In this document: one piece after another, positions 15,932 to 24,543 of the stretch | Layout: each line of letters opens with the position of its first letter | Position numbering within the stretch: the first letter of the stretch is position 1 | Assembly: GCF_001469875.2 (NCBI RefSeq) | Contig: NZ_LOPW02000010.1 | Location: forward strand, 655,924-719,923 | Length of the DNA: 64,000 nucleotides | Origin: Haloferax marisrubri | GTDB taxonomy: Archaea > Halobacteriota > Halobacteria > Halobacteriales > Haloferacaceae | Reading direction: 5' to 3' | Program-made: the position numbers and the translations under genes | Notes under the pieces: generated by a model | What the model saw: only the letters and a program-made list of their open reading frames with translations | What the model was told of the DNA's origin: nothing | Database searches by the model: none

Positions 15932-18351
15932 TCGTCCGCGACGGCGGCCGCGGTCGGTGGCTCCGGCTGCGCTTCGACCTGTTCGGACGCCGGCGTCCAC
16001 GTCAGTTCCTCCTCGTAGTGGAACGCGCGGTGGTCCTGCGTCGGGTCGACGACCGTCAGCGAGAGCCAGTCGTTGTCGAGCAGTTCGGTCAGTTCCGCGT
16101 GGTCGGCCAGCACGTCGGTGACGCGGTCGACCGGCGCGTGGATGACCGTCGAGAGGCGGAGCGGCTGGTGGTACGGCCTGTCGTCGGCGGCCATCAGCGA
16201 CTGGAGCGGGAGCCCCGTCATCAGGTCGCCGCCGTTGCCCTGATAGACGCCGACGTTACCGACGGGGTTCTGGGTCACCTTCGACCCGCTCCCGTAGACG
16301 GCGTTGTCGACCGTCGAGAAGTAGTACTGGGCGTTTATCCACTGCGTGACGACCATCGGCCCCGTCAGAATCGCTTCGAGCGCGTCGCCGTCGGGGTCCG
16401 TCGCGTGGTCGTACGAGTGGAGGAACGCGCGGCCGTCGAGGTCGAGGTCGCTCGTCAGTTCGCGGGGGCCGATGACGAAGCCGGCGTTGCCGGCCAGTCC
16501 CCACTCGGGGCGCGTCTCGGCCCAGTCGGCGGCGCGGCGCTCGGTCTCGCTGACGGCCGCGGAGCCGCCGGCACCCATCGTCTCGGCGCGCTCGGCGGCC
16601 GCGTGCTCGCGGGCGACCGCGAGGTCAGCGCGCAACCGGTCGAGGTCGTCCGCGTGGCTCTCGGGCACGTCGCCGTCGAACAGTTCGATTTCGTCGGTCG
16701 TCGTGTTGTGCTGGCCGGCGACGAACACCGTGTCCTCGGGGATGTCGAACCCGCGGTCGCGGAGTTCCGCCTTGACCGTCTCGTCGTTGCAGATGGCCGC
16801 GAGAACGCGGGCGTTCGGGCCACCGGGGTTGCCGGCGCAGGCACCGCAGTCAAGGCTCGAATCGAAGGGATTGTTGGCCGTCTCGCTGGCGTGGCCGGTG
16901 AACACGACGAGGCGACCGAACTCCTCCCAACCCATCAGTCCGAAGGCGTTCGCGGCGTACTCGACTTTCTCCTCGTCGGTCAGCCCCACCGGGAGGTCGC
17001 CGACGTAGGAGTGCTGGTGGTGGACGGCCTGCTCGCAGAACTCGTGGTTGTCGGGAACCGCGTCGTCGGCGGTCCCGAGCAGGTCGGAGACGCGCCCGGG
17101 GACGAGCGTGCGGGCCGCGAGAGCGACCCCGTACCCGCTCCCCGCGCTCTCGACGAAGCCGAAGGCGGTGGCGGGGTTGGTCTTCAGCGCCTCGATGGCC
17201 TCGCCCGCGGCCTCGCGGAAGCGCGACCAGCGGTCGTGGCTCGCCTTCGTCTCTCTGTCGGTCGGGACCTCGGTGACGTGGTGTTCCGGGTCGACAATCG
17301 GGGGACAGGCGTCGACCGACACCTCGTCGTCGTAGCCCTGATACTCCATCGGGATGCCGAAGAAGCCGGCGTAGCCGTGGGTCTCGTAGTCGCCGGTGTC
17401 CTCGATGTGCCGGCGGATGACCTCCGAGCGCGTGTCGATACAGAAGACCAGTTGCGCGTCCGGGCGACCGCGGGGGGCGCTGTTTTCGAGGACCTCGCTC
17501 TCGGCGGCGACGCGCTCGACGACCTCGTCGCGGTAACTGGCTTCCCACGCGCTCAGGAACGCCTCGGCGAGTTCGTCGGCCGCGTCGGTCTCGGGCGTCT
17601 CGGGACCGGTCGATGGCGCGAGATTCACGTCGAACGCGTCGAGGAGCGCGAGGCGGGCCGCGAGGTAGCCGTCGAGCGTAATCGGGTACTCGGACTGCCA
17701 CTCGCCGCCGTCGGCGGAGCGTTGCTTGATGAAGCCGGTCCATCCGGGGAGCGCGGCGAGTTGCTCCTCGAATATCGGCACCCACTGGCTTTCGGGGTAC
17801 GACGCGACCACGGACTCGATGGTCTCGGTCGGCGATTCGGGCAGGTCGGCGACGATGCCGTCGTCGGGAATCTGGCCGTCGTACGCGGCCATCGACCGGA
17901 AGGCGCTGTAGAAGCCGTCCTCGCGGTCCGGCATCGGCCAGTGCGCTTGGCCCTCGTCGAGGAACGCCGACAGCCACTTCGTCAGCACGCGGTCGACCCG
18001 CGCGGTGTCGGTGTCGGCGTCAGTCTCGTCGTCCGCGGGCTCCGACTCGGTGGCGGCGTCCATGCGTTCCAGCAGGGCGTCGGGGTCGTCGTCGTAGCCG
18101 CGCTCGGCCAGTTCCGAGGCGAGCACGTCGGGGTCGATTTGCCCGTGGTCGAGCGCCGCTTCGAACGTCTCGGGGGCCGGGTAGCCGCGGCCGCCGACGA
18201 GGTCCGCGGCCTGCGTGACCGCCTCGCCGAACGGCATGTCTTCGAACCCCGAAAGCGGGTTGGCCGTCACGAACGAGTGAATCGGCCAGACCGAACCGAC
18301 CGTCGTCGCCGCTTTGTCGATGCTGTCTTCGATGGCGTGTTCAGTACTCAT
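15928..18351 (-). CDS. dabA: DabA-type inorganic carbon transporter, cytoplasmic subunit (DUF2309)
   Basis: The 807-residue protein belongs to the DUF2309/UPF0753 family. Family members studied in bacteria are beta-carbonic-anhydrase-like zinc proteins that hydrate CO2 vectorially with DabB. The expected zinc/catalytic residues are visible: Cys-x-Asp in FCIDTRSEVIRRH near residue 303, then His and Cys in TGHASETANNPFDSSLDCGAC near residues 486-501. The start ATG lies inside the end of dabB (11-bp overlap). In a heterotroph its likely job is bicarbonate supply for carboxylases or pH balance rather than autotrophy. Confidence 0.88.
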   Translation of the reverse strand: MSTEHAIEDSIDKAATTVGSVWPIHSFVTANPLSGFEDMPFGEAVTQAADLVGGRGYPAPETFEAALDHGQIDPDVLASELAERGYDDDPDALLERMDAATESEPADDETDADTDTARVDRVLTKWLSAFLDEGQAHWPMPDREDGFYSAFRSMAAYDGQIPDDGIVADLPESPTETIESVVASYPESQWVPIFEEQLAALPGWTGFIKQRSADGGEWQSEYPITLDGYLAARLALLDAFDVNLAPSTGPETPETDAADELAEAFLSAWEASYRDEVVERVAAESEVLENSAPRGRPDAQLVFCIDTRSEVIRRHIEDTGDYETHGYAGFFGIPMEYQGYDDEVSVDACPPIVDPEHHVTEVPTDRETKASHDRWSRFREAAGEAIEALKTNPATAFGFVESAGSGYGVALAARTLVPGRVSDLLGTADDAVPDNHEFCEQAVHHQHSYVGDLPVGLTDEEKVEYAANAFGLMGWEEFGRLVVFTGHASETANNPFDSSLDCGACAGNPGGPNARVLAAICNDETVKAELRDRGFDIPEDTVFVAGQHNTTTDEIELFDGDVPESHADDLDRLRADLAVAREHAAAERAETMGAGGSAAVSETERRAADWAETRPEWGLAGNAGFVIGPRELTSDLDLDGRAFLHSYDHATDPDGDALEAILTGPMVVTQWINAQYYFSTVDNAVYGSGSKVTQNPVGNVGVYQGNGGDLMTGLPLQSLMAADDRPYHQPLRLSTVIHAPVDRVTDVLADHAELTELLDNDWLSLTVVDPTQDHRAFHYEEELTWTPASEQVEAQPEPPTAAAVADD

Positions 18352-19825
18352 TGTATTCCTCCGTGGTGGTCAGCACCGTCGGGGACGCGGGCTGACTCGC
18401 GTTCAACAGCGCGACGTAGAGACGCCGGCTCCGTTTGTGGACCCCGAGTTCTATCGCGACGTAGACCGCGAGGAAGACGCCGGCGACGAGCGCGTGAAGC
18501 GCGCTCAGTTCGGCCGGCGCTTCGACGACCGGCAGTCCCGACAGGACGCTCGAAATCGACTCGTAGGCGAGCGCGTAGACGGTGATGGCCGGCAGGAACA
18601 CCAGCGGGACCGCGCCGTAGCGGGCCGTCGCCGGAAGCGCGGCGTGCGCGACGACGTTGCGGGCCGCGTGCAGCGTGGTGAGCACGACGAACGCCACGAG
18701 CAGGAGTCCGCTGTCGAGGTGCGTCCCCTTCCCGGTGAGCGCCGCGAACAGCGCGCCGCCGGCCAGTCCGGTCACGACGATGACGGCCGCGCCCGCGACC
18801 CCGGTTTCGTGCGCGTCGTGCGCAGTCGGGGCGGTCTGTTCGACCTGTCCGCCCGCGCCGAGGAAGTGGTACGCCTTGTAGAAGCCGTGCAGAATGAGGT
18901 GCGTAATCGCGGCTCCGAAGAAACCGAGGCCGGCCTGCATAATCATGAAGCCCATCTGGCCGATGGTCGAGCAGCCGAGTTCGCTCTTGACGTCCGTCTG
19001 GACGTTCTTGAGCAGTTTTCCGAGGAGGGCGCTCGTCGCGCCGACGGCCACGATACCGAGCATGAGCGTGGCGTCGAGAGTCACGACGGGGGCGAACCGG
19101 AGCAGCAGGATGCCGCCGGCGTTCACGAAGCCCGCGTGCATCAGCGCCGAGGCGGGCGTCGGCGCGGTCATCGAGGAGAGGAGCCAGCCGTGGAACGGGA
19201 CGAGCGCGGACTGAATCATCGCCGCGAGAACGAGCGCGACACAGGCCACGAGCCACGCCGCGCCGCCGAGTCCGTCGGCGGCCGCGGCGATACCGGAGAC
19301 CGTCGTCGCGCCGGTCGCCCACCACAGCGCCGCGAGCGCGACGCCGAGGAACGCGCTACTGGCGAGGAAGTACCTGCGGGCGACGCTCGCGGCGGCCTGC
19401 GCCTGCTTCCAGCCGTCGATGATGCCGATGAGTTTCGCCATCGCGAGCCCCATCGCCAGCCAGAACAGCCAGAACAGCGCGACGTGGTTGGCCGCGACGA
19501 GGGCCATCACGGCGACCGTGAAGCCGAACACGGTGGCGAAGAAGCCCGTCTCGTGGCGGCTCCCGGCCATGTAACGGCGCGAGTAGCTGTGGACGATACC
19601 GCTGAAGAACGTCACGACCACCCACAGCAGCACGGTCAGGCCGTCGACGGCGACGACGCCGGGAACCTCCCACGCGCCGCCGAGTCGGACTCGGGCGAAG
19701 AGCACGGCGACGCTCGCGGCGAACAGCGCCCACACGAGCTTCGTTAGTGCGACGGGCGCGAGCGGCGAGTCCGCCGTCGCGTCCGGGAGTGCTCCGACCG
19801 TCGGTTTCGAGCTGTGTCCTGACAT
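18341..19825 (-). CDS. dabB: DabB-type inorganic carbon transporter, membrane subunit
   Basis: The 494-residue polytopic protein has the proton-conducting subunit fold of complex I/Mrp antiporters (Proton_antipo_M), with about 14 helices. Key features include VHSYSRRYMAG, the helix with SALVPFHGWLLSSMTAPTPASALMHAGFVNAGG and conserved Lys residues. Pairing and overlap with DUF2309 mark it as DabB rather than NuoL or MrpA. It presumably couples cation flow to CO2 hydration by DabA. A minus-strand TATA-like gatttaatag (about 19914-19923) lies about 90 bp upstream. Confidence 0.87.
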   Translation of the reverse strand: MSGHSSKPTVGALPDATADSPLAPVALTKLVWALFAASVAVLFARVRLGGAWEVPGVVAVDGLTVLLWVVVTFFSGIVHSYSRRYMAGSRHETGFFATVFGFTVAVMALVAANHVALFWLFWLAMGLAMAKLIGIIDGWKQAQAAASVARRYFLASSAFLGVALAALWWATGATTVSGIAAAADGLGGAAWLVACVALVLAAMIQSALVPFHGWLLSSMTAPTPASALMHAGFVNAGGILLLRFAPVVTLDATLMLGIVAVGATSALLGKLLKNVQTDVKSELGCSTIGQMGFMIMQAGLGFFGAAITHLILHGFYKAYHFLGAGGQVEQTAPTAHDAHETGVAGAAVIVVTGLAGGALFAALTGKGTHLDSGLLLVAFVVLTTLHAARNVVAHAALPATARYGAVPLVFLPAITVYALAYESISSVLSGLPVVEAPAELSALHALVAGVFLAVYVAIELGVHKRSRRLYVALLNASQPASPTVLTTTEEYNEY

Positions 19826-20203
19826 CGTTCGATTCGTCGTTGACCAGAACGGTCACCGAAACGCGTTCGGCGACCGATACTGGTCGTCCTTACGCCCATC
19901 CGAGAACAGATTGTCTATTAAATCTACCTACATTCACAAATCGTTCGCAAATTAGCCATTATAGAACATTATGGTTTCGTGAGCGCGGGGCGACGCGGAC
20001 AGTCGGATCTGGGCGAGTCGGATTTCCTCAGAACACCCGTTTCACGCCGTGTAACGCACTATCTTCCCAGTCGGTAATCGACTACCAGCGATGGGTCACG
20101 CGACATCGACCCGCCGCGGCGATTCACGACTGCGGTCGCTCGTCGGGTCCGAACCGATTGGCGAACGCTCCGTTCGCCGCGAGGATATCGAGCGCGCGCC
20201 CGC
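19826..20203. other. intergenic region upstream of dabB and downstream of the Lrp gene
   Basis: It contains an AT-rich core (about 19908-19980) that should hold the dabB promoter. A perfect 8-bp hairpin (ggcgaacg 20160-20167 with cgttcgcc 20171-20178) lies 26-44 bp after the Lrp stop and could mark the end of that transcript. No coding sequence is convincing. Confidence 0.5.
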
Positions 20204-20689
20204 TCAGGAGTCGTTTTCCGCGTGTCTCTCGGCGTCGAACTTCCCGAACGGCGTCGTCTCGTGCGTGCGGACGAGCACCTCGTCGGCGACCGTGAGGCCC
20301 ATATCGAGGAGTTCCTGCGCGATGGACGTGATGTCGCTGTCCGTCTCGCCGACGGCGGTCACGAGGAGGTTCTGTTCGCCGGTGACCAGTTCTTGGACGG
20401 CCACGACACCGTCCATCTCCAGAATCTCGGGGACGAGTTCGCCTCGCTTGGGAATCGAAGCGGTGCAGTAGAGTAGCATGCGGAGCGGGTAGCCCGACTT
20501 CCCATAGTCGACGCTCGCGCTGTAGCCCTTGACCACGCCGTCGGATTCGAGCCGCTGGATGCGCTTGCGGACGGTGCTGTCCGAGGTCCCCGTTCGCTTC
20601 GCGATATCCCCGGACGACATGTTTCGCGCGTCCTCTTGGAGTGCGTACAGAATCGCCTTGTCCACGTCGTCGATATCCTCGCCAGCCAT
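20204..20689 (-). CDS. Lrp/AsnC-family transcriptional regulator
   Basis: The 161-residue protein has an N-terminal winged HTH (DDVDKAILYALQEDARNMSSGDIAKRTGTSDSTVRKRIQRLE) and a C-terminal ligand-binding RAM domain. The C-terminal tail ends HAENDS. A minus-strand TATA-like ggataaag (20714-20721) lies about 25-32 bp before the ATG, so the mRNA is probably leaderless. Its position upstream of dabB on the same strand makes regulation of the Dab genes possible, though the intervening 377 bp argue for separate transcripts. Confidence 0.9.
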   Translation of the reverse strand: MAGEDIDDVDKAILYALQEDARNMSSGDIAKRTGTSDSTVRKRIQRLESDGVVKGYSASVDYGKSGYPLRMLLYCTASIPKRGELVPEILEMDGVVAVQELVTGEQNLLVTAVGETDSDITSIAQELLDMGLTVADEVLVRTHETTPFGKFDAERHAENDS

Positions 20690-20782
20690 ACCACTACGTC
20701 GGGGGCAAGAGCACTTTATCCTTTGATGTTACGCGGACGACGCCCCGGCCGACACTCGATACTCGCCGACTCCGGGAGTAGA

Positions 20783-20789
20783 TTTATTA
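20783..20789 (+). promoter_or_regulatory. TATA box of the 34-aa gene
   Basis: TTTATTA lies 24-30 bp before the ATG at 20813, the usual position for a leaderless haloarchaeal transcript. Confidence 0.6.
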
Positions 20790-20812
20790 CCCATCCGATA
20801 CAATTAGTTACT

Positions 20813-20917
20813 ATGATTGTTGTAAAAGATAACGCCGACACGCCCAAAGCTCACGAGCAGTCCGTTCGCCGCACGGCCACCTTCGCCGACATGGCCGCCG
20901 CGATGCGTGGGTTCTGA
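20813..20917 (+). CDS. 34-aa mini-protein between the Lrp and EF-1A genes
   Basis: MIVVKDNADTPKAHEQSVRRTATFADMAAAMRGF is a short protein with GC3-rich codons after the first seven or so. A well-placed TATA box (20783-20789) supports translation from a leaderless mRNA. It has no Cys and no membrane segment, and it may fold as a single helix in its C-terminal half. I do not recognise it. It could be a regulator peptide or a conserved haloarchaeal micro-protein. Confidence 0.5.
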   Translation: MIVVKDNADTPKAHEQSVRRTATFADMAAAMRGF

Positions 20918-21027
20918 GCGGTCTTCGTGGCTCGATTCTCCGCTCGGTTCGCCCGACCGCGCCGCGACATGACTGATTTCCTGAGTTTTCGCGTTTCCTG
21001 ATAACCCGTTTCCGCGACCCGTCCAAA

Positions 21028-21053
21028 CCGGCGCGAGACGCGCTTCGCGCCGG
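21028..21053. promoter_or_regulatory. perfect 9-bp inverted repeat upstream of tef1A
   Basis: CCGGCGCGA at 21028-21036 pairs with TCGCGCCGG at 21045-21053 around eight bases. It ends about 60 bp before the tef1A ATG, next to a TATA-like atttacc (21062-21068). It could end the transcript of the 34-aa gene or be an operator. Confidence 0.45.
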
Positions 21054-21115
21054 GAAAACGGATTTACCTTTGGGTGTCATATTCTACCAAACTGGGCGAC
21101 ACCGCCCTGATACCC

Positions 21116-22378
21116 ATGGCAGACAAACCACACCAGAACCTAGCCATCATCGGACACGTCGACCACGGGAAATCCACGCTCGTCGGCCGACTCCTGTTCG
21201 AGACAGGTAGCGTCCCGGAACACATCATCGAACAGCACCGCGAGGAGGCGGCGTCCAAGGGGAAGTCGGGCTTCGAGTTCGCCTACGTCATGGACAACCT
21301 CGCCGAGGAGCGCGAACGCGGCGTCACCATCGACATCGCCCACCAGCGCTTCGACACGGACAAGTACTACTTCACCATCGTGGACACGCCCGGCCACCGC
21401 GACTTCGTGAAGAACATGATTACGGGCGCGTCGCAGGCCGACCACGCGATTCTCGTCGTCGCCGCCGACGACGGGGTCGCGCCGCAGACCCGCGAGCACG
21501 TCTTCCTCGCCCGCACCCTCGGCATCGAGGAACTCATCATCGCGGTCAACAAGATGGACGTCGTCGACTACAGCGAAGACTCCTACAAGCAGGTCAAAGA
21601 GGAGGTCCAACAGCTCCTGAACCAGGTACGGTTCAACTCCGACGACGCCGGCTTCATCCCCATCTCGGCGTTCGAGGGCGACAACATCGCCGAGCCCTCG
21701 GAGAACATGTCGTGGTTCGACGGGCCGACCGTCCTGGAGTCCCTGAACAACCTCCCGGAGCCGTCGCCGCCGACCGACGCCCCGCTTCGCGTCCCGATTC
21801 AGGACGTGTACACCATCTCCGGCATCGGGACGGTCCCGGTCGGCCGCGTCGAGACGGGTATCCTCAAGACCGGCGACAACGTCCGGTTCATGCCTTCTGA
21901 CGCGGGCGGCGAAGTGAAGACCATCGAGATGCACCACGAGGAGGTCCCGGAGGCGGGCCCCGGCGACAACGTCGGCTTCAACGTCCGCGGCGTCGGCAAG
22001 GACGACATCCGCCGCGGCGACGTCTGCGGCCCGGCCGACGACCCGCCGTCGGTCGCCAAGACGTTCAAGGCGCAGATCGTCGTGATGCAACACCCCTCGG
22101 TCATCACGGCGGGCTACACGCCGGTCATCCACGCGCACACCGCGCAGGTCGCCTGCACGTTCGAATCGCTCGACCAGAAACTCGACCCCGCGTCGGGCGA
22201 GGTCGCAGAGGAGGAACCGGACTTCATCAAGGCCGGCGACGCCGCCGTCGTCACGCTCCGGCCACAGAAGCCGCTCAGCATCGAACCGTCGTCAGAAATC
22301 GCCGAACTCGGGAGCTTCGCCATCCGCGACATGGGACAGACCATCGCGGCCGGCAAAGTCCTCGAAGTCTACGAGTAG
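21116..22378 (+). CDS. tef1A: translation elongation factor 1A (EF-Tu-like), stand-alone copy
   Basis: The 420-residue GTPase delivers aminoacyl-tRNA to the ribosome. G1 is GHVDHGKS at residues 13-20, G3 is DTPG near 90 and G4 is NKMD near 144. The beta-barrel domains contain [18 protein letters not shown] and [16 protein letters not shown]. The ATG at 21116 matches family N-termini ([14 protein letters not shown]), not the ATG at 21074. It is not followed by rps10, which usually follows tef1A in archaeal ribosomal clusters, so it may be a second copy. I cannot tell whether it replaces or supplements the canonical gene. Confidence 0.93.
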   Translation: MADKPHQNLAIIGHVDHGKSTLVGRLLFETGSVPEHIIEQHREEAASKGKSGFEFAYVMDNLAEERERGVTIDIAHQRFDTDKYYFTIVDTPGHRDFVKNMITGASQADHAILVVAADDGVAPQTREHVFLARTLGIEELIIAVNKMDVVDYSEDSYKQVKEEVQQLLNQVRFNSDDAGFIPISAFEGDNIAEPSENMSWFDGPTVLESLNNLPEPSPPTDAPLRVPIQDVYTISGIGTVPVGRVETGILKTGDNVRFMPSDAGGEVKTIEMHHEEVPEAGPGDNVGFNVRGVGKDDIRRGDVCGPADDPPSVAKTFKAQIVVMQHPSVITAGYTPVIHAHTAQVACTFESLDQKLDPASGEVAEEEPDFIKAGDAAVVTLRPQKPLSIEPSSEIAELGSFAIRDMGQTIAAGKVLEVYE

Positions 22379-22495
22379 CGCCCGGTTTCGACCACAGTTT
22401 TTCGCGCCACCGCCGTGACAGCGACCGTCCAGCCTACACGGACGGACGCGACCGATTGGTCACAAACGGCGCGCGAGCGTTCGTCGCGTCCGGGC

Positions 22496-22747
22496 TCACT
22501 CGTTAGCGCCGGGGTAGAGCGCCGACACCTGCCAGACGTTCGCGCGGACGCCGGCCCTGACGAGGTCCATCCGCACGCGGTCGCCGGCGTGGTGGTTCGC
22601 GAGGTAGTCGCGGTAGCTACTGTTCTCGTAGGACGTGACGTGGAACGTCGAGCCGTTGTCGCCGCGAAGTGTCGCCGCACCGTGGTCGTTTACCTCATTT
22701 ACGATTGTAAACGTATCCGGGCTATTTCTGGACGCTGTCTGAGACAT
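22496..22747 (-). CDS. small haloarchaeal protein, DUF7999-like
   Basis: The 83-residue protein has the pattern EVNDHGAATLRGDNGSTFHVTSYENSSYRDYLANHHAGDRVRMDLVRAGVRANVWQ. This suggests an OB- or SH3-like beta barrel and recalls the small DUF7999 family of haloarchaea (name from memory). A minus-strand TATA element (ttttat, 22773-22778) sits 26-31 bp before the ATG, predicting a leaderless mRNA. It is convergent with tef1A. Function is unknown. Confidence 0.75.
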   Translation of the reverse strand: MSQTASRNSPDTFTIVNEVNDHGAATLRGDNGSTFHVTSYENSSYRDYLANHHAGDRVRMDLVRAGVRANVWQVSALYPGANE

Positions 22748-23085
22748 ACTCGATTATATGTTAATGAGGCACATAAAACCTGCCATCGCGTTTAGTAAAT
22801 CATTATAAACTATTTCGTGATTGTGGCTCGACGGAGACTGTCAGTTCGCTGTCGGTCGATTTTCGGAGAATGGCCCGCGTCCGCGAGTTGATTCGAGGCG
22901 CCGTGCGCCGGTGGTTGGGTTGTGACCGGCGTGGGACGTGACGCGACACGGCCACGCTGTCGAGCGCGGGTGGGTCGTCGAAACGAATTGTGTCGCGTAA
23001 GTACGGCCCCCCGAGTCTGGGACGGGGCGCAGTCATCCTAGGTAGTGGAACCAATTAACGGAATAGCTTGATATATCCGGTTTCA
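22748..23085. other. intergenic region, AT-rich, no gene seen
   Basis: It holds the TATA element of the small gene on its left (22773-22778) and the downstream end of the RimK-type gene on its right. A frame at 22803-23054 has atypical composition and no recognisable domain. Confidence 0.45.
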
Positions 23086-24378
23086 TTAGTCACCCGCGTC
23101 GCCGCGAACTCCTCGTCGCACGTCGACGTAGTAGTCGCGGAGCACGTCCCGACCGATTCGAATCGGCGTCTCCGAACCCACGTCCTCGTCGAGCACCGCG
23201 GTCACAGTCCGTCGTTCGCCCGCGAGTTCGACCACGATATCAACCCGCGGCGGCGCGCCGTCCTCGACCGTCGCCGGCGGTTCGGTGCCGAGGTCGGCCG
23301 CCAACCGGGGTGCGATTTGCGTCGTCGAAGCCGTGGTGTCGATGCGCGCGAGCACTTCCTTCGACCCGCTGATGCCGGTGACGGTCACGCGCTCCGCGTG
23401 GCCGACGACGGGGGCCCGCTCGTCGCGGACGTGCGACGGAGCGTCCGCCGGGGGCGTCCCGTCGAGCGCGCGCCCGAGTCGTTCGACGAGCGCCGGGTCG
23501 GTGCGCCCGCCGGCCCGCTCGATTGCGAGGCGGGCGATGGCCGCCGCGGGCGACCGTCCGGTGGCGCGGAAGAGCCCGCGGAACCCCGCCGTCGGGTTCA
23601 CTTCGAGGACGACCCAGCCGTCGTCGCTCTCGATGAGGTCGACGCCGGCGTAGTCGAGGCCGAGCGTCCGCGTCGCCCAGAGCGCCGCCCCGGCGGCCCC
23701 CTGCGGGAGGTCCTCGGACGCGTCCTCCACGTCGCCGCCGAGGGCGACGTTCGTGCGCCAGTCGCCCGCCGGGGCGTAGCGGTACATCGCGCCGACGACC
23801 TCGTCGTCGACGACGTAGATTCGGAGGTCGCGGTGGCGCTCGCCCGCGTCGACGTACTGCTGGATGAACGCCCGGCGGCCGTCGACGGTCGCCGAGACGG
23901 CCCGGTCGTGGTCGACCAACCACGTCCCGCCGCCGTTGGTCCCGACGGCCGTCTTGTAGACGACCGGCGTCCCGAACCCGTCCCGCGCGGCGTTCAGTTT
24001 GGCGTCCGCGGTGGCCATGTACGTGTGCGGCACCGGGACGCCCGCGGCGGCCAGCCTGCTCGCCGTCGCGTGCTTGTGGACGGCGAAGAGGACGCTCCGC
24101 GGGTCGTTGAGCACGGGGCGAACCGCGGCGTAGCAACTGGCGATAGAGAGGTCTTCGAGCGGACTCGTCGATTTCGACAGCAGGAGTCGGTTGACCACCA
24201 CGTCGACCTCGGGGTCGAGCGTGACGCCCGACGGCGACACCTCGATGCCGACTGCCTCCTCGTGGAGCCAGACGGCCTCGTGGCCGAGCGCCGTGACCGC
24301 GTTGCTGATGGCTTTCGTCTCCCTGCTGTCGTGGAATCCCAGAATCCCTACTGTGACCGTCGGTTCGTCCCCACCCAT
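23086..24378 (-). CDS. RimK-type ATP-grasp ligase fused to a retropepsin-like (RimB/ATP-dependent zinc protease) domain
   Basis: The 430-residue protein has two parts. Residues about 1-300 are a RimK-type ATP-grasp amino-acid ligase: an N-terminal Rossmann-like part, then VVYKTAVGTNGGGTWLV for ATP binding and GVDLIESDDGWVVLEVNPTAGFRG for the Mg/ATP residues. Residues about 335-425 match the retropepsin-like PF05618 domain, with ARIDTTAS carrying the aspartyl-protease-type Asp near residue 346 and IRIGRDVLRDYYVDV at the end. Separate RimK and RimB proteins handle poly-glutamate tails in bacteria, and here both lie on one chain. The substrate (a ribosomal protein, a cofactor or another peptide) is not evident. 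Confidence 0.85.
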   Translation of the reverse strand: MGGDEPTVTVGILGFHDSRETKAISNAVTALGHEAVWLHEEAVGIEVSPSGVTLDPEVDVVVNRLLLSKSTSPLEDLSIASCYAAVRPVLNDPRSVLFAVHKHATASRLAAAGVPVPHTYMATADAKLNAARDGFGTPVVYKTAVGTNGGGTWLVDHDRAVSATVDGRRAFIQQYVDAGERHRDLRIYVVDDEVVGAMYRYAPAGDWRTNVALGGDVEDASEDLPQGAAGAALWATRTLGLDYAGVDLIESDDGWVVLEVNPTAGFRGLFRATGRSPAAAIARLAIERAGGRTDPALVERLGRALDGTPPADAPSHVRDERAPVVGHAERVTVTGISGSKEVLARIDTTASTTQIAPRLAADLGTEPPATVEDGAPPRVDIVVELAGERRTVTAVLDEDVGSETPIRIGRDVLRDYYVDVRRGVRGDAGD

Positions 24379-24543
24379 GGTGGGAGTACGCGCCCCGGTC
24401 GCATCAGCGCATCGCGAGGTCCCGCAGAACCAGAATGTGATGCCGCGCGACGCGTCACGGGTGCGTCGCGGGCGCGGCGGTCACGTGCTCATGAAGTCGG
24501 CTGTCGGTTCGCGCGAGGCGGCCTCGCGCGGGAGTGGTCCTCG

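Noticed and set aside
16018-18585. 855-codon frame antisense to dabA
   Set aside because: It is a by-product of GC-rich codon structure. DabA on the other strand has clear family motifs.
22803-23054. 83-codon minus-strand frame
   Set aside because: Composition is unlike the coding neighbours, with no TATA element at leaderless distance and no recognisable domain.
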